Shown piece after piece: positions 56,766 through 64,000 of a stretch of 64,000 bases of DNA. Origin of the DNA: Metarhizobium sp964253915 (GTDB taxonomy: Bacteria > Pseudomonadota > Alphaproteobacteria > Rhizobiales > Rhizobiaceae); NCBI RefSeq assembly GCF_964253915.1, contig NZ_CAXUSG020000012.1, forward strand, positions 96,051 to 160,050, given 5' to 3'. The notes under the pieces were generated by a model. It was not told the origin of the DNA, did no database searches, and was given only the letters and a program-made list of their open reading frames with translations. Both the position numbers and the translations under genes were made by a program. Position 1 is the first letter of the stretch, and every line of letters begins with the position of its first letter.

Positions 56766-56839
56766 AACGAACTCCAGGCGCCGGCATGATCGGCCGGCTG
56801 ACAGCATCCAAAGGCCGCAGCTTCGGATTCGTCAAGTCT

Positions 56840-57232
56840 TTACATGCGCTTCAGCACATCCACGAAAGCTTCCGCCAGCCGCACGAGGCCTTCGGTGGCT
56901 TCCGTCGGCTCCTCGAGCCGGATCGTCTTGTCGGTATCGAGCACCGCCAGCACGATGCGTTTTCCCTGGCCCGCTTCCTGAGGCACGTGCAGGACGGCGA
57001 TCTTGTGGCAATCGGGCAGCAGGCCGGAGGCCGGCAATTCGAAGAGAAGCTCGCCGCCCGAGGCCTGCGCCGCGATACGAACCGTGCGCCCGAAACTTTC
57101 CGCGTCGCCATCGAAGGCGGCAAGCGACAGTTCCAGTTCCAGCAGGGTGACGGGCAGCGTTAGCTCGCCTTTCTCGATCACCGGCGGTACGAGGGCGGTC
57201 TTGGCGACGTGGGCTTCGACGGAGGCAGTCAT
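56840..57232 (-). CDS. conserved hypothetical protein, cytoplasmic
   Basis: A 130-aa soluble protein without signal peptide or cysteine clusters (only one Cys). The sequence has a regular beta-strand rhythm (GELTLPVTLLELELSLAAF, ESFGRTVRIAAQASGGELLFEL, KRIVLAVLDTDKTIRLEEP). I do not recognise a family. It has a GGAGAAGAGCA ribosome site before the ATG, and GC and codon use match its neighbours. It lies 74 bp upstream of the lipoprotein gene on the same strand. Confidence 0.6.
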   Translation of the reverse strand: MTASVEAHVAKTALVPPVIEKGELTLPVTLLELELSLAAFDGDAESFGRTVRIAAQASGGELLFELPASGLLPDCHKIAVLHVPQEAGQGKRIVLAVLDTDKTIRLEEPTEATEGLVRLAEAFVDVLKRM

Positions 57233-57391
57233 TGCTCTTCTCCTTCACGGATCCGTATCCGTTGAGACCTGCCGCAAAAGCATGGCGAATTTGCGACCTG
57301 GCCGTTCAGGCGGTCCCATGTGGATTCTTCCGCGTGTACCGCACGCCGCTTGTCTCGAATTGAACCACAGACTAGAGTAGCTGGCGCAGGA

Positions 57392-57470
57392 ATGCGGCAC
57401 GCGGTTTTGCGTCCGGAATTGCGTAAAAACGGGTTGGAGCATTTTCGCTTTTCGGGGAAAGGCGGATGTG
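57392..57470. repeat. family B intergenic repeat
   Basis: Exact 20-bp core at 57401-57420, followed by GCGTAAAAACGGGTTGGAGC and then ATTTTCGCTTTTCGGGGAAA. It lies in the 295-bp gap between the divergent hypothetical and DUF1499 genes; apart from this the gap has no recognisable feature. Confidence 0.75.
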
Positions 57471-57527
57471 CGCAAGAAAAATCGATGATGCCGGCGATCA
57501 CCGGTTCTGTGTTCCGGGTGCCGCCTG

Positions 57528-58445
57528 ATGACCATTCGCTACGACCGCCCAGTCTCCCACGCGGCCTATCTTTCCGGCCGCCTCGGGCAGTTCGCCTTCC
57601 TGCTGTTTGTCGTGGTTCTGGTCGCTCACCGCTTCGGCTTCATGGTCACGCCCTATTTCGTGGCGCTGATGCTGATGTCGGTGGCCTTTGCGGTGCTGGC
57701 GATCCTTTTCGCCGTCATCGGGCTGGCGCGCCTCTGGCAGGTGGCAGCCAAGGGTGGCGGCGCGGCGGTCAAGGGTATCGTCTACGCGCTGCCGCCGCTG
57801 CTGCTCTTCGGGTTCGCCACCTATGATTACCTGCGGTATCCGCCGATCCATGATATCTCGACCGATGTCATCGACGCGCCGCCATGGCTGGAAACCGCCG
57901 CCGTCGATCAATTGTGGCTACGGCGCCCTGCCGAAGTCGGGCCGGAGGATCGCGAAGCGCAGATGCTCGCCTATCCGGCACTGACCGGCCGGCGCTACGA
58001 CGGCGCCCTCGACCGCGTCTACCAGGCGGTGAGCAAGGTGGCGCAACAGCAGGGCATCGGCATCGTCAAGACCGAAGGCGTGGAGAAGACCGAGGCCGAT
58101 ATCGGCGATCTTCCGGCCAAGACAGAAGCCAAGGATGGCGAGGAAGAAGCCGTCGCCGATACGCTGGACAACGTGCCGGTGCCGTTGCCACGTCCCGAAC
58201 TGGAGGAGGAGGCGCCGCTCTTCGGCCGCGACAGCGATGTGCTTTTGCAGGGCGAGATCCGCACGCTGGTGCTCGGCTTGCGTTTCGATACGATCATCCG
58301 CCTGCGCGAAGAGGCGGAAACGACGCTGGTCGACATCCGTATTGCCTCGCGCTACGGCCCGCATGATCTCGGTATGGGCGCCGATCTCGCCGAAAGTTAC
58401 CTGAAGGCGCTCGACGCCGAATTGCTGGGGATTGCCGGCGACTAA
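57528..58445 (+). CDS. DUF1499 family membrane protein
   Basis: A 305-aa protein. Three membrane helices in the first 110 residues (FAFLLFVVVLVAHRFGF, FVALMLMSVAFAVLAILFAVIGLA, VYALPPLLLFGFATY) are followed by a soluble DUF1499 domain (LDRVYQAVSKVAQQQGIGIV ... FDTIIRLREEAETTLVDIRIASRYGPHDLGMGADLAESYLKALDAEL). An acidic insert of about 40 residues interrupts the domain in the middle (AEADIG...PELEEEAP). The function of DUF1499 is unknown. Confidence 0.83.
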   Translation: MTIRYDRPVSHAAYLSGRLGQFAFLLFVVVLVAHRFGFMVTPYFVALMLMSVAFAVLAILFAVIGLARLWQVAAKGGGAAVKGIVYALPPLLLFGFATYDYLRYPPIHDISTDVIDAPPWLETAAVDQLWLRRPAEVGPEDREAQMLAYPALTGRRYDGALDRVYQAVSKVAQQQGIGIVKTEGVEKTEADIGDLPAKTEAKDGEEEAVADTLDNVPVPLPRPELEEEAPLFGRDSDVLLQGEIRTLVLGLRFDTIIRLREEAETTLVDIRIASRYGPHDLGMGADLAESYLKALDAELLGIAGD

Positions 58446-58508
58446 GCAATTCGAGCAAAAGTGCGTGGCGGTTTTGGTCCGGAATTGCATTGCAGGAAAT
58501 GCTCTAAA
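58443..58508. repeat. family B intergenic repeat (variant core)
   Basis: The core here reads GGCGGTTTTGGTCCGGAATTG, lacking the CG of the others. Outer ends AAGCAATTCGAGC and GGAAATGCTCT are kept. It fills the short gap between the convergent DUF1499 and LysR genes. Confidence 0.7.
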
Positions 58509-59397
58509 CGCCAAACGCTTCGGCCAGCCAATCGGCAAGAATACGGGCCGCCGGCGGCAGGCGGCGAAAATCCCGCGCCACCAGAAAATAGCCGCCATGC
58601 AGCAGCACCGTGTCGAAAAGCCGGATGAGCCTGCCGTCCTCCAGCTCGGCTTGCGCCATGGCAAGATCGACGATGGCGATGCCCTGGCCGCGGATCGCCG
58701 CCTGCAGCACCAGCGCCGCATCATCGAAGATCGGCCCCCGCTCGAAACCGCCGCCGCGCACGCCGGCCGCCGAAAACCAGCGCGCCCAGAGATCGCGGTT
58801 TTCCTCATGCACCAGCGGAAACCGCAGAAGATCGGCCGGCGCCTCCGGCATGGTGCTTGAGGCAAGCAGTGTCGGCGCGGCAACGGCTGCCATCTCGCAA
58901 TCGTAAAGATGCCGCGCTTCGACCCGTGGCCAACTGCGCGCGCCGGCGCTGTAACGCACCGCCAGCACCGGCCCCTTGCCGCGAAAGCCGACGAGGCGCG
59001 AATCCGATTCCATCTGCACGTCGATGTCGGGATTTCTGTTCGCAAAATCCGGCAGCGCCGCCAGCAGCCGGCCGGAGGCGAAGGAGGGTTCGACGCTGAT
59101 ATGCACCAGATGCCGCACCTCGCCCACCACGGTGGCACCAAGCGCATTCTCCATGCGGTCGAAACAGGCGGTCAGCACGTCGAGCAGCGTTCGCCCGGCA
59201 GGTGTCAAAACCACGCGGCGATGCTGCCGCTCGAACAATGGCCGCCCCATCTCCGCCTCCAGGCCGCGGATCTGCCGGCTGATCGCCGCCTGCGACACGA
59301 ACAGCTCTTCGGCGGCCAGCGTAAAACTCTCCAGCCGGCCGGCGGCCTCGAAGCTGCGCAGCGCCGTCAGCGGCAGGCGTCCCCGTTTCATTCGCAT
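58504..59397 (-). CDS. LysR-family transcriptional regulator (GcvA-like)
   Basis: A 297-aa regulator. Residues 5-65 are the winged helix (LPLTALRSFEAAGRLESFTLAAEELFVSQAAISRQIRGLEAEMG). The rest is a periplasmic-binding-protein-like effector domain (LVHISVEPSFASGRLLAALPDFANRNPDIDVQME). The wording of the HTH is that of the GcvA/AmpR branch. It is divergent from a small candidate ORF at 59497, its only near neighbour on that side. The target and effector are unknown. Confidence 0.9.
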   Translation of the reverse strand: MRMKRGRLPLTALRSFEAAGRLESFTLAAEELFVSQAAISRQIRGLEAEMGRPLFERQHRRVVLTPAGRTLLDVLTACFDRMENALGATVVGEVRHLVHISVEPSFASGRLLAALPDFANRNPDIDVQMESDSRLVGFRGKGPVLAVRYSAGARSWPRVEARHLYDCEMAAVAAPTLLASSTMPEAPADLLRFPLVHEENRDLWARWFSAAGVRGGGFERGPIFDDAALVLQAAIRGQGIAIVDLAMAQAELEDGRLIRLFDTVLLHGGYFLVARDFRRLPPAARILADWLAEAFGV

Positions 59398-59496
59398 AAC
59401 CTCAAGTCATTCGAAGGCGACCATAAGCTCGTTTGCGCCCGGCCCGCAAGCGCGCAAGAAGATAAGGCCTGCCGAACAGAGAAAGGAGGGCAGGCC

Positions 59497-59715
59497 ATGA
59501 CCGAGATAATGCAGATTTTCCTTGAAGTGATCCGGCTGATGACGTTGCAGCCGGACCCGCGTCCCGTCAGGCGACGGGATGAAACACCGTGGCCAGAGAC
59601 GGAGGGCCGTCTCCCGTCACCAGCCCCTTCTCGACCAGGTCCTCGATATGCGCCAGCACCGAAAGCGCTGCTGCGCCATGCAGCCTGGGATCCGTGTCAC
59701 GATAGATCGCCTTGA
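59497..59715 (+). CDS. candidate small protein divergent from the LysR gene
   Basis: A 72-codon frame starting MTEIMQIFLEVIRLMTLQPD, with an unusually strong ribosome site (AGGAGGGCAGGCC). The first 20 residues could be an amphipathic helix; the rest is Pro/Arg-rich. Its second half overlaps the 3' end of the MBL gene on the other strand, so only about the first 24 codons are independent. It may be a real small peptide gene controlled by the LysR protein, or chance. Confidence 0.3.
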   Translation: MTEIMQIFLEVIRLMTLQPDPRPVRRRDETPWPETEGRLPSPAPSRPGPRYAPAPKALLRHAAWDPCHDRSP

Positions 59716-60487
59716 CCATGTCGGCGATCAGCCGGTCGCCGGCCTTCATCCGCTCCAGCACCGCCCGCTCGCGCATGCGCCGGTGGGTGCGCAAGCCGCG
59801 GACGAAGGCCTGCGGCTCGTTGACCGGTCCGCCATGGCCGGGAAAATAGATCCGGTCTTCGCGCACAAGCAGTTTTTCCAGCGAAGCCATGTAATCGCTC
59901 ATCGCGCCATCCGGCGGGGCGACGACAGAGGTGGCCCAGGCCATGACGTGATCGGCGGAAAACAGGATGCCGGTGTTTTCGAGCGCGAAGGCGGCATGGT
60001 TGGCGCAGTGGCCGGGCGTCAGCACGGCGCGCAGCGCCCAACCGTCACCCTCGACAAGCTCGCCATCGCCCAGCGCAATATCGGGCACGAAATCGAGATC
60101 GGAACTTTCGCCGAACGGGTTGACCTCGCCTGCATGCAGCGGCCGGGCAGCACGATGCGGCCCTTCCGCCACGACGATCGCCCCGGTCGCCTGCTGCAGC
60201 CGGCGAGTGAGCGGCGAGTGGTCGCGATGCGTGTGGCTGACGGCGATATGCGTCACCTCGCGACCTTTCAGCGCCGCCACCAGCGCCTCGAAATGCGCGT
60301 CGTTGTCCGGACCGGGATCGATCACCACCACGGACTGGCGGCCGACGATATAGCTGTTGGTGCCGTGGAAGGTGAAGGCGCTCGGATTGTTGACGGTGAT
60401 GCGCTCGACGCCTTCGGCAACGGGCACGGCTTCGCCGTAATGCGGCTCGAAACTCATATCGAAGACGGGAGGCGCTGTTTCGTTCAC
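59567..60487 (-). CDS. metallo-beta-lactamase fold hydrolase
   Basis: A 306-aa MBL-superfamily hydrolase of the group related to human LACTB2. The metal motif is SHTHRDHSP (H-x-H-x-D-H), preceded by VIDPGPDND, and followed by TPGHCANHAAF and FSADHVMAW and a C-terminal winged-helix-like segment (GAAALSVLAHIEDLVEKGLV). Relatives act on RNA or small esters; the substrate here is unknown. A GTG start at 60485-60487 overlaps the stop of the cupin gene, implying coupled translation. Confidence 0.85.
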   Translation of the reverse strand: MNETAPPVFDMSFEPHYGEAVPVAEGVERITVNNPSAFTFHGTNSYIVGRQSVVVIDPGPDNDAHFEALVAALKGREVTHIAVSHTHRDHSPLTRRLQQATGAIVVAEGPHRAARPLHAGEVNPFGESSDLDFVPDIALGDGELVEGDGWALRAVLTPGHCANHAAFALENTGILFSADHVMAWATSVVAPPDGAMSDYMASLEKLLVREDRIYFPGHGGPVNEPQAFVRGLRTHRRMRERAVLERMKAGDRLIADMVKAIYRDTDPRLHGAAALSVLAHIEDLVEKGLVTGDGPPSLATVFHPVA

Positions 60488-60780
60488 TTGTACTCGATCT
60501 CGATGAAGGACATGAACTCGCTGCCGCCATTGACGACATTGTGGGCGATGCCGGCTTCGCGGCGATAGGGCGCGCCCTTGGCGACATCGACCCGGCGGCT
60601 GCCGCTCTCGTCCTCGATGAGGAAATGGCAATCGGTCATCGGCACGACGACGTAACCCAGCCCATGCACATGATGGCCGGTATCGGCACCCGGCTCGAAA
60701 TCCCAGCGGATGATCCGCACCATCTCGTCATCGAGCAGCGTGGTGGGGATGGCGGGCGGGCGGGCACGAAACTGGCTCAT
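60484..60780 (-). CDS. cupin-domain protein
   Basis: A 98-aa single-domain cupin. The metal-binding pattern is present: GADTGHHVHGLGYVVVPMTD (G-x5-H-x-H-x3,4) and later PYRREAGIAHNVVNGG. Such small cupins can be enzymes or sensors. The ATG at 60778-60780 has GGAGAG upstream. It is cotranscribed with the MBL hydrolase, with a four-base overlap (GTGA), so the pair may act on one compound. Confidence 0.83.
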   Translation of the reverse strand: MSQFRARPPAIPTTLLDDEMVRIIRWDFEPGADTGHHVHGLGYVVVPMTDCHFLIEDESGSRRVDVAKGAPYRREAGIAHNVVNGGSEFMSFIEIEYK

Positions 60781-60986
60781 AAATCTCTCCGATGCTGATT
60801 TCAAGGCGGTCAGGCCTGTGCGCGCTCTCCCTGGGCACAACGGGGAAAAGGCGCGTTTTTGACCTAGCACGGAAGGATGGACGACGCACAGAAAACTTGA
60901 AGCGCCACGAAGTTAATGATTGTCGCATCCCCGAAGCTTTGATAAGCAGGCGACGATTTCGCGAAGCAGTCATGCGCGCGTCATGG

Positions 60987-61061
60987 TGGGGCGTCGCCAA
61001 GCGGTAAGGCACCGGTTTTTGGTACCGGCATTCCCAGGTTCGAATCCTGGCGCCCCAGCCA
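60987..61061 (+). tRNA. tRNA-Gln (anticodon TTG)
   Basis: A complete cloverleaf can be drawn. The acceptor stem is TGGGGCG / CGCCCCA, the D arm CGCCAAGCGGTAAGGC, and the anticodon stem CCGGT / ACCGG with loop TTTTGGT (anticodon TTG). The T arm is CCAGG TTCGAAT CCTGG, and CCA is encoded at the end (61059-61061). It is the likely integration site of the element that follows: the integrase gene begins 154 bp downstream in the same direction. Confidence 0.95.
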
Positions 61062-61215
61062 AGTTCTTCTGTTTTTCGTAAATGCCCCGGATTTCAAGGC
61101 TTCCAGCACAGCTGGGAATCTAAAATTCGCGATTGTCATACAGGAATGTCATATTCCATTGTCTGACACGAATTGCCCTTGAGCGCCTGCTTACCCTCCA
61201 AAACAGGGTTTTCGC
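61062..61215. other. 154-bp tRNA-integrase spacer with phased repeats
   Basis: Between the tRNA and the integrase start. It contains TGTCAT at 61134 and 61147 and TGTC at 61160, exactly 13 bp apart. An inverted repeat GGAAT-GTCAT-ATTCC lies at 61143-61157. These could be integrase arm-type sites or a promoter operator. No gene fits here. Confidence 0.5.
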
Positions 61216-63186
61216 ATGGCAGTGGCTCAAAATGTTTTCAAGCGTGGTGCAATCTACTGGTGGCGTCGCCGTTTACCGGATGGAACAAGTTCGCGTGCTT
61301 TGGTGCTGGTCGAAATCAGCCTGCGCACAAAAAGCGTTGAGCTGGCGAAACTGCTCGCTGCGGAAGTGACGCTTGTTAGCGAGCATCTCATTCGGGACAT
61401 TCGGCGCGAGATGATCAACCCTGAAGACGCAAAACAAATACTCGTCACTGTGGCCAAAAGGCAAAGTGCCAAATTGGACGCCATTGCAGCAGCAGATGTA
61501 GCTTATGGAGATGATGTCGAGGCGTCTCGATTGGCCGATGTGGTGGCTGGATGGACGAATCGAATTTTTGCAGCGCATGGTGACGCGGCAAGCATCGGGG
61601 AACATGAAGAACGCGAGATGAAGGCTGCCGGTCTTGATCAAACGGTGATCGACACAGTCAAGCAACACCTGGATTTCTATCGACTGCAAGGTATTTATCC
61701 GCCGCCGCCAGGACGTATCTCGGACCTGTTAGAAGAGCGCGGAATTCCTGACACGAAAGTCAATTTTCAGCAGGCTCAGCAACTCTACCTTCGAGGTGTA
61801 TCCGCCGCATTGCTGGATACTCGTAGGCGATGGACTGGCATCCGGCCAGACGATGACGCGCTTCTTCAGGCTGCGCTTGTTGCTGATGCAGGTGCCATAG
61901 CGCCACCCGCACATCTGCGTCCTTCATCCGCACCTTTACCTGCGAGGCAAATGCCGGAATTCCAGCAGGAAGAAGATGATTTCGATGTCGAAGATGAAAT
62001 CGAAGAGGATGATGACGATCTGGAGGAACCCACGAGAGGCCTGGTCGAGATCGTAGAAAGGGCAGCCGGTCAAAATGTAAAATCTGACGATTGGACGGAG
62101 AAAACGGCAAAGCAGCATGTCGCGCTGGCAAAGCTATTCGTACGTTTTGTCGGACATGATAATCCCGCGAAGATGCGGCAGTCCCATATTTCGGACTTCA
62201 AGGTAACGCTGTCCGAAATGCCCAAAAATTACGGCAAGTCGCCGCGAGACCACGTTATCCCCCTTATCGACATTTTGACACGCGCCAAGGATATGCCGCC
62301 GGAACAAGTTGGTTTGGCGCAGGGAACGTTGAACCGGCACATGACGCAGATGGGCAACATTGCCGACATTTGCAAACATGCTGGTTTCCCGTTCGGGAAT
62401 TTTGAGGGCGTTTCCGGTTTGCGGTCGAAAAAGAAAGGCAGCGGGCGGGGCGAACGGGCTCGCTTTTCGACCGACGAACTTCGGTTGCTTTTCAACCTGC
62501 CCATCTGGAATGGATGTGACGGCGAGGACAGCCGGTTGTCGCCCGGAGATTCGACATTCCATGACGCGAGCTACTGGGTTCCGATGCTGGCCCTCTATCA
62601 CGGCCCGCGTAGGGAGGAATATTGCGGATTACTGGTTTCCGAAGTGGAGGCGGATGCTGAAGTTCCCGCTATCATCATCGAGCCGAATTTCGTTCGCGGC
62701 TTGAAGAATACAGATTCCAAGCGCCGCGTTCCGGTTCACCCTGAATTGATCCGATTAGGTTTTCTGGAATACGTCGCCGCGCTCAAGGACATCGGGCATG
62801 TTCTGCTATTCCCGGAACTCAGAGCGGCAGCGCCATCCACGCCGATGGGTGACGTTTTCGATGAAGCTTGGCAAGACATGCGGGTAGCAGCCATTCCATC
62901 TGCGAAGGAGGATGGCAAGGTGCTGCATTCGCTTCGACATTGGTGCAATAACGAAATGAAGCAGGTCGGCGTGGCTGCGGAAATCAGGAAGGATATTCTC
63001 GGGCATACCAACGACGACACCAATGAAGGACGCTATTCTGATGCCGCCCGACTGCGCGTCATGGCTGAGGCTCTGGCTCAGTTGCCTCAACCGACCGCTC
63101 ACCTTTCGCGGTTTCCAATTCGTCTGATCGAGCGAGTTGAAAAACATCTGGCACCGCCGACCAAAGCTAGAAAGTCTGCTCCATGA
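61216..63186 (+). CDS. tyrosine recombinase / integrase of a tRNA-Gln integrative element
   Basis: A 656-aa site-specific recombinase. All catalytic residues of the family are visible: Arg465 (GPRREEYC), H571-x-x-R574 (HSLRH), His597 (ILGHTN) and Tyr607 (EGRYSD). The first 60 residues (FKRGAIYWWRRRLPDG) fit the DUF6538/arm-binding start of long phage-like integrases. An acidic stretch at about 252-271 (EEDDFDVEDEIEEDDDDLEE) links the N-terminal and core-binding domains and is unusual. The gene starts behind the tRNA in the same orientation. GC content is lower than upstream, which supports recent acquisition. Its stop overlaps the next gene. Confidence 0.9.
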   Translation: MAVAQNVFKRGAIYWWRRRLPDGTSSRALVLVEISLRTKSVELAKLLAAEVTLVSEHLIRDIRREMINPEDAKQILVTVAKRQSAKLDAIAAADVAYGDDVEASRLADVVAGWTNRIFAAHGDAASIGEHEEREMKAAGLDQTVIDTVKQHLDFYRLQGIYPPPPGRISDLLEERGIPDTKVNFQQAQQLYLRGVSAALLDTRRRWTGIRPDDDALLQAALVADAGAIAPPAHLRPSSAPLPARQMPEFQQEEDDFDVEDEIEEDDDDLEEPTRGLVEIVERAAGQNVKSDDWTEKTAKQHVALAKLFVRFVGHDNPAKMRQSHISDFKVTLSEMPKNYGKSPRDHVIPLIDILTRAKDMPPEQVGLAQGTLNRHMTQMGNIADICKHAGFPFGNFEGVSGLRSKKKGSGRGERARFSTDELRLLFNLPIWNGCDGEDSRLSPGDSTFHDASYWVPMLALYHGPRREEYCGLLVSEVEADAEVPAIIIEPNFVRGLKNTDSKRRVPVHPELIRLGFLEYVAALKDIGHVLLFPELRAAAPSTPMGDVFDEAWQDMRVAAIPSAKEDGKVLHSLRHWCNNEMKQVGVAAEIRKDILGHTNDDTNEGRYSDAARLRVMAEALAQLPQPTAHLSRFPIRLIERVEKHLAPPTKARKSAP

Positions 63187-64000
63187 CCGCCGCGCAATCT
63201 CCATTTGCCAACGCGATGGCAGTAGCCAGACGTCTCGTCTCGCTAGGAATAAATCCCTTTCAATCGGACGCTGAGCGTTACGTCGTCTTGCTAGATGGCG
63301 GCGGTGGGGAAATCCTCGACTGGGGAAAGCCCCTGCGCGGTAGCCGCTTTTTCGAGCCAAATGCCATTCGCAAGGATCGGCCAATGGTCGCCGATTTCGA
63401 GGCCTTCGCAAAGCGATATGGGCTCAAGGATTGTGTTTACTGGGGCGTGGGGCTGACGGGGGCCAAGGCCGATCCTGAAGACCTGGATGCGGCACTGAAA
63501 AGCTTCAACGAGAAGCTAAACATCGAATTCAGCGAACTCCGAAAAAGCGGGAAGTTCGAAATGCTTCTCCTTGTCATCCACCCTCGCTATGACGATTTTT
63601 CAGGCCTTTTTGATTTGCATGCGCACTTTGTCGCAAGAGTTCCCCCGGAACACAGAGAAGCAGTCAAGCTTCGACTGCGGATAAAGTTCAGTAAGACGGA
63701 TTTCCCTGATCGTGCGATCCGCAATGCGGCTGCTGTGGCGACCTATATGCTTTGGGGCGTCTTCCGAAATGACATCATGGTGCAGTGGCCGGATAACGCG
63801 CTACGAGCCGCCTGGAAGCTCACACAGAGCCGTTTTCATTTCGTAAGGACCGGCGGCTCATTTCGGCAATGGAGAGCTTCCACAGTGCCTGTGAAGGACA
63901 AGGCCGGGTCTATGGTCGATGATGCTCGGAAGCGTAGCAATCGCGCGGAAACGGCTGATACGCGACAACAGGTTGCAAATAGCGACCGGCTGCTTTCAAA
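63183..64000 (+). CDS. unrecognised gene with HUH-like motif, cut by window edge
   Basis: At least 272 codons, open to the end of the window, starting ATG at 63183 and overlapping the integrase stop by four bases (ATGA). I do not recognise the family. It has no signal peptide and reads as a soluble, mixed alpha/beta protein. The segment LLLVIHPRYDD...FDLHAHFVARV contains His-Ala-His (146-148) after a beta-strand, as in HUH endonucleases (Rep, relaxase, IS200/IS91 transposases). A Tyr (Y188) lies about 40 residues later in RNAAAVATYMLWG, within reach of the usual Y1 position. If real, this would be a Rep- or relaxase-like protein of the element; the C-terminal part is not seen. Confidence 0.55.
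   Translation, partial: MTAAQSPFANAMAVARRLVSLGINPFQSDAERYVVLLDGGGGEILDWGKPLRGSRFFEPNAIRKDRPMVADFEAFAKRYGLKDCVYWGVGLTGAKADPEDLDAALKSFNEKLNIEFSELRKSGKFEMLLLVIHPRYDDFSGLFDLHAHFVARVPPEHREAVKLRLRIKFSKTDFPDRAIRNAAAVATYMLWGVFRNDIMVQWPDNALRAAWKLTQSRFHFVRTGGSFRQWRASTVPVKDKAGSMVDDARKRSNRAETADTRQQVANSDRLLS

Noticed and set aside
61134..61166. CRISPR-like array
   Set aside because: The repeat unit is only 6 bp at a 13-bp period with three copies and no spacers of CRISPR length; no cas genes nearby.

Overview
The window is a high-GC stretch of alphaproteobacterial chromosome, almost certainly from Rhizobiales and most likely Rhizobiaceae (Rhizobium, Agrobacterium, Shinella and relatives). The evidence is the gene set and its order: a fabI/J-domain/pdxH block; tldD, ialB and the complete aa3 cytochrome oxidase cluster (ctaC-ctaD-ctaB-coxF-ctaG-ctaE-DUF983-surf1); ispH-thrB-rnhA; an M16 peptidase beside thrC; the CcrM methyltransferase; mutY; and DciA-like, dsbA, smc and ppdK genes. 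Short palindromic intergenic repeats of the rhizobial type recur throughout. I cannot name the species.

Layout. 1-7.7 kb: fabI (cut by the window edge), a J-domain protein, a lipoprotein, pdxH, a polysaccharide deacetylase, a TSUP permease, tldD and ialB. 7.9-14.7 kb: the cytochrome c oxidase operon, preceded by a perfect FNR/FixK-type box and interrupted by two strong hairpins. 14.9-18.0 kb: ispH, thrB (TTG start), rnhA and a Dabb-domain protein. 18.0-19.2 kb: an atypical stretch with one small exported protein and no other convincing gene. 19.2-23.3 kb: peroxiredoxin, a DsbD-N-like protein, yqgE, a csbD stress gene with a canonical EcfG promoter, a putative metallopeptidase and a small exported protein. 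23.4-30 kb: a GGDEF-EAL signalling protein, a RimJ-type acetyltransferase, an M16 protease and thrC. 30-37.8 kb: a lipoprotein, a diacylglycerol kinase-like enzyme, a HAD phosphatase, bioR and bioY with two BioR boxes, an ArsR/NIPSNAP/monooxygenase module and a von Willebrand (VWA) protein.

38-46.5 kb: ccrM, a GT41-like glycosyltransferase, a DUF4143 ATPase with palindromic promoter DNA, a HAD hydrolase, mutY, a GT25 glycosyltransferase, a DciA-like gene and dsbA. 46.5-60.8 kb: smc, corA, a small Cys-containing exported protein, a PAS-GGDEF cyclase, ppdK, a lipoprotein, DUF1499, a LysR regulator, and a cupin/metallo-beta-lactamase (MBL) pair.

The right end (from about 61 kb) is different. 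A tRNA-Gln(TTG) gene is followed by a long tyrosine recombinase with an acidic insert. An unrecognised gene carrying a His-Ala-His motif overlaps the recombinase stop and runs off the window. This looks like the left end of a tRNA-anchored integrative element and is the most promising place for something undescribed. Secondary leads are the DUF4143 promoter palindromes, the inverted pair of BioR boxes around a 29-bp-armed repeat, and the hairpins that partition the oxidase operon.
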